Shown here: positions 29,538 through 37,977 of the stretch, piece by piece
How the letters are laid out: each line of letters begins with the position of its first letter
Position numbering within the stretch: position 1 is the stretch's first letter
Assembly: GCF_022842015.1 (NCBI RefSeq)
Contig: NZ_JALHQJ010000001.1
Span: forward strand, 1 to 64,000
DNA: 64,000 nt
Direction of reading: 5' to 3'
Source of the DNA: Nitrosomonas sp.
Lineage (GTDB): Bacteria > Pseudomonadota > Gammaproteobacteria > Burkholderiales > Nitrosomonadaceae
Notes under the pieces: model-generated
The model's input: the letters and a program-made list of their open reading frames with translations, nothing else
What the model was told of the DNA's origin: nothing
The model's database searches: none
Made by a program: the position numbers and the translations under genes

Positions 29538-31943
29538 TTGAAGAATACTTGCGTGAGATTAAATATCCTAGCATTTGTTTTGGGCGTTGGTTGGTTGCAG
29601 TACCGAACTGTACTGCCAGAAGTAGAGTGCCTTTGGTTGTTGTTCTCAATGGCAGTTGCAGTTGGACTGTTTGGGTTTTTGCGAGCAGCCACTCATATTG
29701 TAATAAGCAGAATCTTGTTTGTAATTTTTTTTCTCGTGTTTGGGTTTTGTTGGGCGGCAATTTTAGCGCACTGGCGTTTGAGCGATTCTCTGCCTCGCGT
29801 CTGGGAGCGTAAAGCCATACAAATAGTTGGTGTGATAGCTAATTTGCCGCAAGAAAATAATCGAAGTGTGCGTTTTCAGCTTGACGTTGAGCATGTGAAT
29901 ACTGAAGGTGCGATCGTGCCCAAGCGGATTGCATTGTCTTGGTATAAAGTGCGACAGTCGGGAGCTAATCAGGCAGCATTACCTACGGTTAATGCAGGTG
30001 AGCGTTGGCAACTTACAGTGCATTTAAAACGGCCACATGGCAGTCAAAATCCGCATAGTTACGATTTTGAAAGATGGGCATTGGAGCGCAATATCCGTGC
30101 AACTGGATATGTGGGTGTATCGCCTGAAAATCAACGCCTGCAACCGATGGTTCAACGTCCTGTATATTGGATAGCGCATATTCGCGAAGGAATTCAACAC
30201 CGTTTTGCTACAAGCTTAGCAAATCAGAATTATGTAGGAATATTGCAAACGTTGGCAACAGGTGATCAGAATACAATTCCCCGTGATCAATGGCAAGTTT
30301 TTGCACGTACTGGAACTAATCATCTCATGGCGATTTCCGGTTTGCATATCACGATGATTTCGAGCGTAGTATTTGCAATAGTATATTGGTTGTGGCGTTG
30401 TAGTGCTTATCTGGCATTACGCGTGCCGGCACGGCGTGCTGCTGTGATGGCTGGATTAATTGTAGCTTTTAGCTATGCTGTGCTTTCAGGTTTTGCAATT
30501 CCGGCACAGCGGGCATTTTATATGCTGGCGGTGGTGGCGATTGTGCTATGGATGGGGCGTCAGATACCGGCGACTACGGTGTTGGCATGGGCGTTGTTTG
30601 GAGTGATATTAATAGATCCATGGGCCATTCTAGCTCCTGGGTTCTGGCTATCTTTTGGCGCAGTTGCTGTCATAATGCTATTAACTGTTGGCCGGATCGG
30701 AAAAATACATTGGCTCAGCGGTTGGTTGCGGATTCAGTGGGCTATTACGCTGGCTTTAATCCCTTTATTGTTGGCGCTATTTCAACAGATATCCTTAGTA
30801 TCACCGATCGCTAATGCCATCGCCATTCCCCTGATAAGTCTTATAGTAGTTCCGTTAACATTGCTAGCAACGATACCTGCATTCGATTTTATGTTACCGT
30901 TCATCCATTATGTGTTAAGTGTCATCATGGCAATGCTGCAGTCGCTAAGCAATTTGCCCCATGCTGTATGGCAGCAGCACTTTCCGCCAATATGGACGAT
31001 AAGTGTAGCTATTATTGGAATTCTGTGGATGCTGTTGCCGGGAAGCTTGGGGGTGGGCTTTTTTTCTGGTTTTCCCGCACGTTGGCTGGGCATGGTTGCA
31101 GTTTTGCCCATGTTCTTAGTTAAGTTGGATCAACCAAAAACTGGAGATTTGTGGCTGACTGTGCTTGATGTTGGTCAAGGACTTGCGGTCGTGGCACGTA
31201 CCGAGCATCATGCATTATTATTTGACACGGGTCCTGAATTCGGTGAAACCGACAGTGGTAGTCGCATTATTGTGCCCTTTCTACGCGGAGATGGAATTAG
31301 CAGACTTGATGCTATGGTGGTGTCGCATGCTGATTCGGATCATAGTGGCGGTGCACTATCAGTGTTGAATCAGATGTCGGTTATGCAGCTGTGGTCATCG
31401 CTAGATGATCGGCATCCCATAGTGCAGGCGGGAATCTTAAAGGACCAGTGTCGCGCGGGACAGATCTGGCAATGGGACGGTGTGCATTTTGAATTTCTGC
31501 ATCCATTAGAACAGGATTATTTGAACTCAAAACGTAGTACCAATGCAAAAAGTTGTGTATTAAAAATTACATCAGCTCATGGTAGCGTATTATTGCCGGC
31601 TGATATTGAAAGGAAAGACGAGTTAGCATTGCTAGCTCGATCCAGTGATAAACTTCCTGCAACAGTATTGATTGCACCGCATCATGGCAGTCATACTTCA
31701 TCAACCGATGCTTTTGTTCAAGAAGTAAATCCTGCTCTGACAATTTTTACGGTTGGTTATCTTAATCGTTATAGTCATCCGCGCGAAACTGTAACCTTGC
31801 GTTATCATAATTCGAGTAGTCAGTTGATGCGTAGCGATAGCGATGGTGCTATTCTGATACGTTTTGAAAATAATGATTGGTCTGTCAATAGCTGGAGAAA
31901 ATTAAATCGGCGCTATTGGCACGGTAGTTCTGAACTGAATTAA
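29538..31943 (+). CDS. comEC: DNA internalization competence protein ComEC/Rec2
   Basis: ComEC is the inner-membrane channel that brings single-stranded DNA into the cytoplasm during natural transformation. The 801-residue protein shows the three expected parts: an N-terminal membrane-anchored OB-type domain (RPHGSQNPHSYDFERWALERNIRATGYV), the polytopic Competence domain (TGTNHLMAISGLHITMISSV onward, with QRAFYM), and a C-terminal metallo-beta-lactamase-like domain with VSHADSDHSGG and APHHGSHTSS. The start is uncertain: the track uses a TTG at 29538 without a clear ribosome-binding site, and a GTG at 29553 is possible. The gene stands alone; no other competence genes are near. Confidence 0.95.
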   Translation: MKNTCVRLNILAFVLGVGWLQYRTVLPEVECLWLLFSMAVAVGLFGFLRAATHIVISRILFVIFFLVFGFCWAAILAHWRLSDSLPRVWERKAIQIVGVIANLPQENNRSVRFQLDVEHVNTEGAIVPKRIALSWYKVRQSGANQAALPTVNAGERWQLTVHLKRPHGSQNPHSYDFERWALERNIRATGYVGVSPENQRLQPMVQRPVYWIAHIREGIQHRFATSLANQNYVGILQTLATGDQNTIPRDQWQVFARTGTNHLMAISGLHITMISSVVFAIVYWLWRCSAYLALRVPARRAAVMAGLIVAFSYAVLSGFAIPAQRAFYMLAVVAIVLWMGRQIPATTVLAWALFGVILIDPWAILAPGFWLSFGAVAVIMLLTVGRIGKIHWLSGWLRIQWAITLALIPLLLALFQQISLVSPIANAIAIPLISLIVVPLTLLATIPAFDFMLPFIHYVLSVIMAMLQSLSNLPHAVWQQHFPPIWTISVAIIGILWMLLPGSLGVGFFSGFPARWLGMVAVLPMFLVKLDQPKTGDLWLTVLDVGQGLAVVARTEHHALLFDTGPEFGETDSGSRIIVPFLRGDGISRLDAMVVSHADSDHSGGALSVLNQMSVMQLWSSLDDRHPIVQAGILKDQCRAGQIWQWDGVHFEFLHPLEQDYLNSKRSTNAKSCVLKITSAHGSVLLPADIERKDELALLARSSDKLPATVLIAPHHGSHTSSTDAFVQEVNPALTIFTVGYLNRYSHPRETVTLRYHNSSSQLMRSDSDGAILIRFENNDWSVNSWRKLNRRYWHGSSELN

Positions 31944-32004
31944 ACTTGCAATAGCTCCTTCGAAGCATGGAGCAACTTCCTGCATATTACACTGAGTTAT
32001 CCAG

Positions 32005-33477
32005 CTAAGATAAGCTGGTATTGATTAAAGTTATTGGTGTGGCACATCCAGTTGCTACTGGAAACTCGATAGTGTCGAAAACCACAGTAAATGTAGTTCC
32101 TACTCCTGGCTCACTGGTGACCTTAATTCTTAATTGATTATTTTCTGCCGCGATCTTAACGATGGATAAACCAATTCCGCTAGTTGCTTTGTTATGGAGT
32201 GCTGCTCTAGGAGAATAAAAATATTCGTTGAATATGTTGGGCAAATCTTTCTCTTCGATACCAATGCCATGGTCGGTGATGGTAATGTTAGCGCGCAAAT
32301 TATTGCGATCTACTTTAGATGAGATTTCAATGCTAGTATTTTGGTGCGAATAGGTAATCGCATTGGTGATGATATTTTCTATAAGTATTTCTAATTGATC
32401 GGGGATTACCTTGCAAATAAAATTCTCAATGGATAAATTGAGTGCAACACTTTTAGAACTGGCGACTGGGGTCAGTTTTTCAATACATTTTTGTAAGGCG
32501 GATTGAATGTCAACATGCTCGAAAACTGCAGTGTCAAGACAAGTATCTTTCAAACGCTCCAGTCGAAGTAGATCAAGTATTAGGCTAGACATATTTGTTG
32601 CCCGGTGATCAATTTGCTCTAGTGCAGTACTTATCTCAAGTGTTGTTTCACCCAAATAACCTTCTTTGATTAAATTTATTTTGCTGCGAATAGCATCAAG
32701 CGGGGATTTAAGTTGATGCGTGATCAATAACGCATATTGATCTTTCTCAACTTGTGCTTGGTTGATTTGCCTGTATGCATCGAGAAGGTGGCGCTCATGT
32801 GCGCGAACGATTAGAGAAAGTCTTGAAACAACATACCAAACGACAAAAAAAAGTATATCAAGGAAAAACATCCATATCAAAGCGCCATCTATGCGAGCAC
32901 TTTCAGACAAAAATTGACTGTTTATCAGTGTAGAAAGCGGTGCTTGAGTAATTAGAAAGTTATCAATTATGATGACGATCGAATCCATGAAGCAGACCAA
33001 GATTGTTACATACAGGCTTTCACGGGTAGAAAAAAAGATACAGGCAAGAGCAATATGTAGTACGTAGAAAAAAGAAATTGGTGTGGAAGTGCTGCCAATA
33101 TAATGCACGACGACTGACAAGCAGATCAGGTCAACAATAATCTGAACCCATAAATTTATCGAAGGCGAGTTATATTTGCCTGGTTTGCAATGATCTAGCG
33201 CGAAGATGTAAGCAATATTGGCTACAATCAGTACGATAATAATGGCGATCGGCCATTTTTGCTGTTCGCTGATGCCTAATTGCATCAGCGCATCTGATGC
33301 TGATAGCATCAGGATTTCAAAGAAAACCAGTATAGCAACCAGTATCCAGCGGAAAGTTATGAACCAACGGATATTGCTGATTAAAACATCGTCGCTAAGT
33401 TTTAACTTATCTCCCTTTATTTCAAGCAATACGCTTTGAGTATTCGGCTTATCCCAAGAGAATTCAGTGCTTGCCAT
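32005..33477 (-). CDS. membrane sensor histidine kinase
   Basis: This 490-residue sensor kinase has about six hydrophobic helices in residues 40-225, with no large periplasmic loop, so the signal is probably sensed within or near the membrane. Then come HisKA with LLITHQLKSPLDAI (phospho-acceptor H254) and a HATPase domain with the N box (ENIITNAITYSHQ), the G1 box (DHGIGIEEKDLP) and the G2 box (SGIGLSIVKIAAENN). It lies 27 bp downstream of a receiver-only protein in the same direction, which is its probable partner. The signal is unknown. Confidence 0.9.
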   Translation of the reverse strand: MASTEFSWDKPNTQSVLLEIKGDKLKLSDDVLISNIRWFITFRWILVAILVFFEILMLSASDALMQLGISEQQKWPIAIIIVLIVANIAYIFALDHCKPGKYNSPSINLWVQIIVDLICLSVVVHYIGSTSTPISFFYVLHIALACIFFSTRESLYVTILVCFMDSIVIIIDNFLITQAPLSTLINSQFLSESARIDGALIWMFFLDILFFVVWYVVSRLSLIVRAHERHLLDAYRQINQAQVEKDQYALLITHQLKSPLDAIRSKINLIKEGYLGETTLEISTALEQIDHRATNMSSLILDLLRLERLKDTCLDTAVFEHVDIQSALQKCIEKLTPVASSKSVALNLSIENFICKVIPDQLEILIENIITNAITYSHQNTSIEISSKVDRNNLRANITITDHGIGIEEKDLPNIFNEYFYSPRAALHNKATSGIGLSIVKIAAENNQLRIKVTSEPGVGTTFTVVFDTIEFPVATGCATPITLINTSLS

Positions 33478-33504
33478 AATATTATTATTGAGTATTGCAC
33501 AAAA

Positions 33505-33894
33505 TTATGCAGCCTCTCCTGCTTTCTTCAAGCGTTCATTAATCGTTGCCATGAGACTAATCGGCTCAACTGGTTTCTCCATAATGCAAACCCATTCATG
33601 TGAACCATCTTCAAAATATGGCCGAATCATGTCACCTAACGATGTCAGAAAAATAGTCTGAATTTGCGGATATTGCTTGTGAATTTTTGCATAAGTTGTC
33701 AACCCGGCATCCATGGATTCAACCATAACATCCAGAATAGCCAAATCTGGCTTTTTTGTTTCATCTTGTAATGAATCGATAAACTCCTGCATTGACAAAT
33801 AGCTATCTACTTCATATCCATGTTTAAATAATATGCGCTGAACTGATTCACGAATATCTGGATCGTCGTCAACGTGGGCAATTCTTGGTGGCAT
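33505..33894 (-). CDS. receiver-domain response regulator
   Basis: This is a single receiver domain of 129 residues, with the phosphorylation site D55 (LAILDVM), the acidic triad in AHVDDDPDIR, and the switch residues in TIFLTS and the late MEKPVEP. There is no output domain, so it must act by protein contact or as a phosphorelay shuttle. I choose the ATG at 33894 behind AAGGAG; the track's GTG start at 33936 adds 14 residues. The adjacent downstream histidine kinase is its probable partner. Confidence 0.88.
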   Translation of the reverse strand: MPPRIAHVDDDPDIRESVQRILFKHGYEVDSYLSMQEFIDSLQDETKKPDLAILDVMVESMDAGLTTYAKIHKQYPQIQTIFLTSLGDMIRPYFEDGSHEWVCIMEKPVEPISLMATINERLKKAGEAA

Positions 33895-34212
33895 AATAAT
33901 TGATTCTCCTTGCTTAAATTCTTTCTTGGAAACCACGGCTTAGAAGCAGTTAGAATAAACCGTTCGTTTATCGAGGTTATTGTTGAGTGGATGATATCGT
34001 AGCACATGTGAATAATGTGTGAAATGTGAATATCGGCGATATATCAGAAAAATATAGTCTTCTGAAATAATTAGCTTACGAAAGCTCTGAATATATTCTC
34101 TTTAGCCGGGCAATTGCACTTATTATACGAATGAATGAATCCAGTAGTGACTATTGAATGTAAGTGACTCGTGCTATGGTATTAACAGCATGGAAATGTT
34201 GTATATTGAGTC

Positions 34213-35067
34213 TTAGTGAATCGTTGGTTCTGCTTCTCGAAATATCGCATCAATAGCCAGTGCATCTAAGCGATATTCGCGATTGCAGATATCGTCGCTG
34301 ACAATGACCTCACCAAATTCTTTCAAAATCGAATTAACTTCTTTGCGCCCTAGTGAACGAAGCATGGCATAAATCTTTGCGGGATCCTCTTGGCAACCGT
34401 ATTGAACGGATTGAGCATTAAAAATGCGGATAGTTTCTTCATAAAATAAACGTGTCAAGATTTCTTCTGCGGTTAGATCAAATGGCTCATGATTGTGGAT
34501 TGTATTTGCTAGAGCTTCGGTGCGTATCCAGCCATCGGCATCCTGCAAGTCAGTGTTTGGCAGTTTTTGCAGTAACAAGCCAAAAATGGCATTGTTAGTG
34601 GTAACTAAAAATAAACGTGATGGCAACTGATCAGATTGCCTGAAGTAATGTTCAAAAATTTCAGCAACATTTTTACCATCAAGCGGAACAATGCTTTGAT
34701 AAGATTCGCGCATTGATGGCTTATCGAGTGTAATGAGTAGATGACCATGGCCAAGCAAATCTGGAACTGATTGCACTTCGACGGTTTGCTCACATTTTGC
34801 CATGCCACGCAAGTGCAGACTCTCAGTGCAATCCAATAACAGCATAGAGATAGGGCCGCTACTCGTTAATTGAATGGTCAAACGCCCTGTTTGTTTGAGG
34901 TTCTCACCCAACAACAAGGTAACCGCACTCATTTCACCTAACAGCTGTGTGACAGGTTGAGGATAGTTGCGTCCGGATAACATTTCCTGCCAGACGGAAT
35001 CGAGATGCACGACTGCGCCACGTATATCCAAATTTTCCAGCAAGAAGCGTTGTACATAATTGCTCAT
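34213..35067 (-). CDS. hslO: Hsp33 family redox chaperone HslO with degenerate zinc site
   Basis: Hsp33 is a cytoplasmic holdase chaperone activated by oxidation of four zinc-bound cysteines (CxC and CxxC). The fold is clear over 284 residues: VQRFLLENLDIRGAVVHLD at the start, SMRESYQSIVPLDG, IFEHYFRQSDQLPSRLFL and LRSLGRKEVNSIL. The redox switch is changed. Where CxC is expected the sequence reads QYGCQED, and where CxxC is expected it reads SDDICNREY, so only two of the four zinc cysteines remain. It may work without classic zinc-linked activation. It follows the hypF-type gene on the same strand with a gap of 33 bp. Confidence 0.93.
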   Translation of the reverse strand: MSNYVQRFLLENLDIRGAVVHLDSVWQEMLSGRNYPQPVTQLLGEMSAVTLLLGENLKQTGRLTIQLTSSGPISMLLLDCTESLHLRGMAKCEQTVEVQSVPDLLGHGHLLITLDKPSMRESYQSIVPLDGKNVAEIFEHYFRQSDQLPSRLFLVTTNNAIFGLLLQKLPNTDLQDADGWIRTEALANTIHNHEPFDLTAEEILTRLFYEETIRIFNAQSVQYGCQEDPAKIYAMLRSLGRKEVNSILKEFGEVIVSDDICNREYRLDALAIDAIFREAEPTIH

Positions 35068-35100
35068 TATTAAACCTTTAATTGTAAGAATTGATCAATG

Positions 35101-36318
35101 TTATGAGTGGGCATTTTGCAATGCTACCCAAGCCTGACCGAGCGCAATAGCGCTATCGTCAGGTTGTAATTGTTGTGAAAAAAATAAATTAAAGTCAGGT
35201 GTGGTCAATTGTTTGATTAAGCCATGTCGCAGAACCGTATTGTGAAAACAACCGCCACCGAATGCCAGATTGAAAACTTGAAGCTTTTCTGCAATTATTT
35301 TAACCCAAGTTACTAGTCCTTCAATTAATGTGGCGTGAAATAGGGCAGCAGCGTATGGAAGGTTTTGTTTTAAATCATGGTCGTCGATTAAAGTCATTAA
35401 TAATGGAGAGAAATCCAAATTATTTTTTTCTGTGATTTGATAACCATTAGTCATGGCAAGTACCGATCCATGTTGTGCAGCCAATCGCTCTAATTGAAGC
35501 GCTGCCTGTGCTTCATAAGATTGAGTGAGACAGACACCGAGAAGGCCTGCTGCAGCATCGAATAATCTTCCCATGCTAGAAGTCTGTGGGCAATTCAAGC
35601 TTTTGGTCAGCATGTCGGTGACAGTTGCAGCAGCAGGTTGATCAGCAAAACGTTGTGTAATATCTTCGCTACGATTTAAACGAGCTAGTGCAGCTGCAGC
35701 CATACGCCAAGGCTCTTGTGCAGCTAGATCCCCGCCTGGCAGAGCTAATGTTGTTAAATGGCCCAGCCGCTCGGATCGGGCACCGTCCACCATTAATAAC
35801 TCGCCACCCCAAGGGGCGTTATCAATTCCTAATCCTACACCATCCAGCGCCAGAGCTATTACCGATTGAGTAAGTTGATGCTCAGCGCAGATAGCGCCAA
35901 TGTGAGCGTGATGATGTTGTACGGCGAGTAGTGGTAGTTGCTGTTGCTCAGCAAAAGTTTGAGCAAAATGAGTGCTGTAAAAATCCGGGTGTAAATCGTG
36001 CGCAACTAGTTCAGGTTGAATCGAATAATTTTTACACATGCGGTACACGGTTTGATCTAGTAGTTGTCGGGTATTCGCTGTTGCTAAATCTCCGATAAGA
36101 GGTGAGATATATGCGTTGTTTTCTTGCGTCAGACAAACGGTATTCTTTAACCAGGCGCCACAAGCCAAAATAGCGGGTCCACTGATTGCTAGCGGAATAA
36201 TAATGTCTGTTTGGTTAAACAAGTGTCGAATTGGTTTATGTTTGGTATTGGGCTGTGGATGAAATAGCAAGACGGTTAGCTTCAATCCAATCAGCCCAGA
36301 CTTGTATGCCACTACCAT
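35101..36318 (-). CDS. hypF: HypF-type carbamoyltransferase, Kae1-like half only
   Basis: HypF makes the thiocarbamate that becomes the cyanide ligands of [NiFe]-hydrogenases. This protein has only the C-terminal Kae1-like part: CGAWLKNTVCLTQENNAYISPLIGDL, the metal-binding HHHAHIGAICAEH, ALDGVGLGIDNAPWGGEL, SSMGRLFDAAAGLLG and the closing FGGGCFHNTVL and DDSAIALGQAW. The acylphosphatase, zinc-finger and YrdC-like domains of full HypF (about 750 residues) are missing. Naturally short HypF1 proteins of this type are known from Cupriavidus. The start is unclear: the ORF overlaps hypB by 83 bp, and a TTG at 36222 just after the hypB stop is an alternative. Confidence 0.85.
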   Translation of the reverse strand: MVVAYKSGLIGLKLTVLLFHPQPNTKHKPIRHLFNQTDIIIPLAISGPAILACGAWLKNTVCLTQENNAYISPLIGDLATANTRQLLDQTVYRMCKNYSIQPELVAHDLHPDFYSTHFAQTFAEQQQLPLLAVQHHHAHIGAICAEHQLTQSVIALALDGVGLGIDNAPWGGELLMVDGARSERLGHLTTLALPGGDLAAQEPWRMAAAALARLNRSEDITQRFADQPAAATVTDMLTKSLNCPQTSSMGRLFDAAAGLLGVCLTQSYEAQAALQLERLAAQHGSVLAMTNGYQITEKNNLDFSPLLMTLIDDHDLKQNLPYAAALFHATLIEGLVTWVKIIAEKLQVFNLAFGGGCFHNTVLRHGLIKQLTTPDFNLFFSQQLQPDDSAIALGQAWVALQNAHS

Positions 36319-37129
36319 TCATAGCTGAGATTTGAATTACTGGCAAACCGGGATGAATGCGATGCGCATATTCAATTGCCAAATCGACATCAAAGGATAA
36401 GTATGGTAATAAATCGCATTTATTTAACAGCAATAGATCAGCCACATGAAACATATCAGGATACTTAAGTGGTTTGTCTTCACCTTCGGTAACCGACAAT
36501 ATAACTACTTTATATGCCTCACCCAGATCAAAGTTGGATGGACAGACTAGATTACCTACGTTTTCAATAAACAAAACACTATTTTGTTGTGGCGATATTT
36601 GCTGTAGTGCTTGCTGCACCATAAATGCATCTAGGTGACAACCTTTACCCGTATTAATTTGTGTTGCTGAAATACCCGTTTCACGAATACGCGCGGCATC
36701 ATGATTGGTTTGTTGGTCGCCTTCGATTACAGTGATTGGTAATTTATTACGAAGTATTTCAATAGTATTGACTAAGAGGGTGGTTTTACCTGAACCGGGA
36801 CTGGAGAGCAAGTTGAGTGCGAGGATGTTTTGCTCAGATAGAAAACGGCGATTCTCATTGGCGTATTGGTTGTTTCTTTCCAGAATGTCGCGTTCTATTT
36901 TGATCATTCTGGCCTGACTCATGCCGGGTGCGTGCGCAGTGACGAGACCTGTTCCGAAAGCAAGTGTTTCTGAGGAGCGGTTGTTTTTAATCGGCAATGA
37001 TGGAGTATGATCGCGAATATTAGAATGTTTCAGTGGACGGAACTGAATTGGTTTCTCAAGATGAGTTGATTGAATCGTTTTTCCATTAATGCGTGTTTGT
37101 CCGATGCTGCATCCACAAGTCGTACACAT
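36236..37129 (-). CDS. hypB: hydrogenase nickel incorporation GTPase HypB
   Basis: HypB is the GTPase that, with HypA, delivers nickel to the [NiFe]-hydrogenase large subunit. The 297-residue protein starts CTTCGCSIG, the high-affinity N-terminal metal site. It has the P-loop LLSSPGSGKTTLL, the switch region VIEGDQQTNHDAARIRETG, the metal-binding GKGCHLDAFMV, and the base-recognition motif LLNKCDLLPY. It has no histidine-rich stretch, so nickel storage is unlikely. AGAGGAT precedes the ATG. It lies 10 bp after hypA. Confidence 0.96.
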   Translation of the reverse strand: MCTTCGCSIGQTRINGKTIQSTHLEKPIQFRPLKHSNIRDHTPSLPIKNNRSSETLAFGTGLVTAHAPGMSQARMIKIERDILERNNQYANENRRFLSEQNILALNLLSSPGSGKTTLLVNTIEILRNKLPITVIEGDQQTNHDAARIRETGISATQINTGKGCHLDAFMVQQALQQISPQQNSVLFIENVGNLVCPSNFDLGEAYKVVILSVTEGEDKPLKYPDMFHVADLLLLNKCDLLPYLSFDVDLAIEYAHRIHPGLPVIQISAMNGSGIQVWADWIEANRLAISSTAQYQT

Positions 37130-37139
37130 ATGATCCTCT

Positions 37140-37484
37140 TTATTCAGCTTCTAATTCTTTGATTTTCATTTCGCGACCTTGAGTGACTTTCAATGTATTA
37201 TAACTACCACAATGTGAACAGGCCTCATAATAGATTGTAATCAAGCTGCTGTGATTGCATTGTGTGCATACTGCCTGCCCAGCAATTTCTATGATTTCTA
37301 ACTTGGCTTGCCGGGCGATGCTGTCTTGTGTTACCACATCAAAATAAAACCGTAATGATCCTTGCTCAACGCAAGCTAGTTTACCAATCTCCAGCCATAC
37401 AGTTTTAACCTTTGTAAGTTGATGTTCGGTCGCAGTTTCCTCGATAATTTGTAATAAATTTTCAGCGAGCGAAAGTTCATGCAT
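37140..37484 (-). CDS. hypA: hydrogenase maturation nickel metallochaperone HypA
   Basis: HypA binds nickel through the N-terminal MHE and zinc through two CxxC motifs. All are visible in the 114 residues: MHELSLAENLL at the start, and CTQCNHSS with CSHCGSYN in the C-terminal half. MHE must be the start because His2 is a nickel ligand. It is the first gene of hypA-hypB-hypF. hypC, hypD, hypE and hydrogenase structural genes are not in the window. Confidence 0.95.
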   Translation of the reverse strand: MHELSLAENLLQIIEETATEHQLTKVKTVWLEIGKLACVEQGSLRFYFDVVTQDSIARQAKLEIIEIAGQAVCTQCNHSSLITIYYEACSHCGSYNTLKVTQGREMKIKELEAE

Positions 37485-37977
37485 GCCATATTTTACTGGA
37501 TTATTAAAAAGTCATTGTAATAAGTGATCATGGTATCGCTAAAACGCGCTCATGGGATGTTAGCAAGTATTTGGTTGCCAGCGCCAGTTCATCTTGAAGT
37601 GCGAACATTTGTCCGGACGCAAGGTTAAGCAGCATTTTGCCGCAATTCATAGCCTATGAGAAATGAATTGTTGCTAGTTGAAAATTGCTCCTGGTTATTA
37701 ACTACTTCGATATATCTAAACGCGGCCTAACTTCATTGCTTGATTCATTTCTAACAGTCCTTTATAGTTCTAAAAAGATATCAAATGTCAGATTAAATTC
37801 AAAATCTTACAAATTGCATAAAGAGCCTGGCATGATATAAAAAATATCCTTAATAAGTTTAGTTAGGTCCAATAAATAATAGGTTGCGCGACTTTGAAAT
37901 TAAATTGATTCCAACAATCGTGATTTATAATTCTCAATTAGTTCATAACACATTATTTTAGTTTAGATTTTAAAGAT
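37485..37977 (+). other. intergenic region between hypA and the PAS kinase
   Basis: This region of about 490 bp separates the divergent hypA and sensor kinase genes. The part next to hypA holds a 40-codon open frame on the minus strand (37528-37650, from ATG, no clear ribosome-binding site, ending LTSHERVLAIP). It may be a small gene or the tail of a lost one. The rest is AT-rich with no recognisable gene or RNA. Confidence 0.4.

Noticed and set aside
32001-32018. CCAGCT/AGCTGG stem at the end of the sensor kinase gene
   Set aside because: Only 6 bp, overlaps the stop codon and lacks a T-run; too weak to call a terminator.
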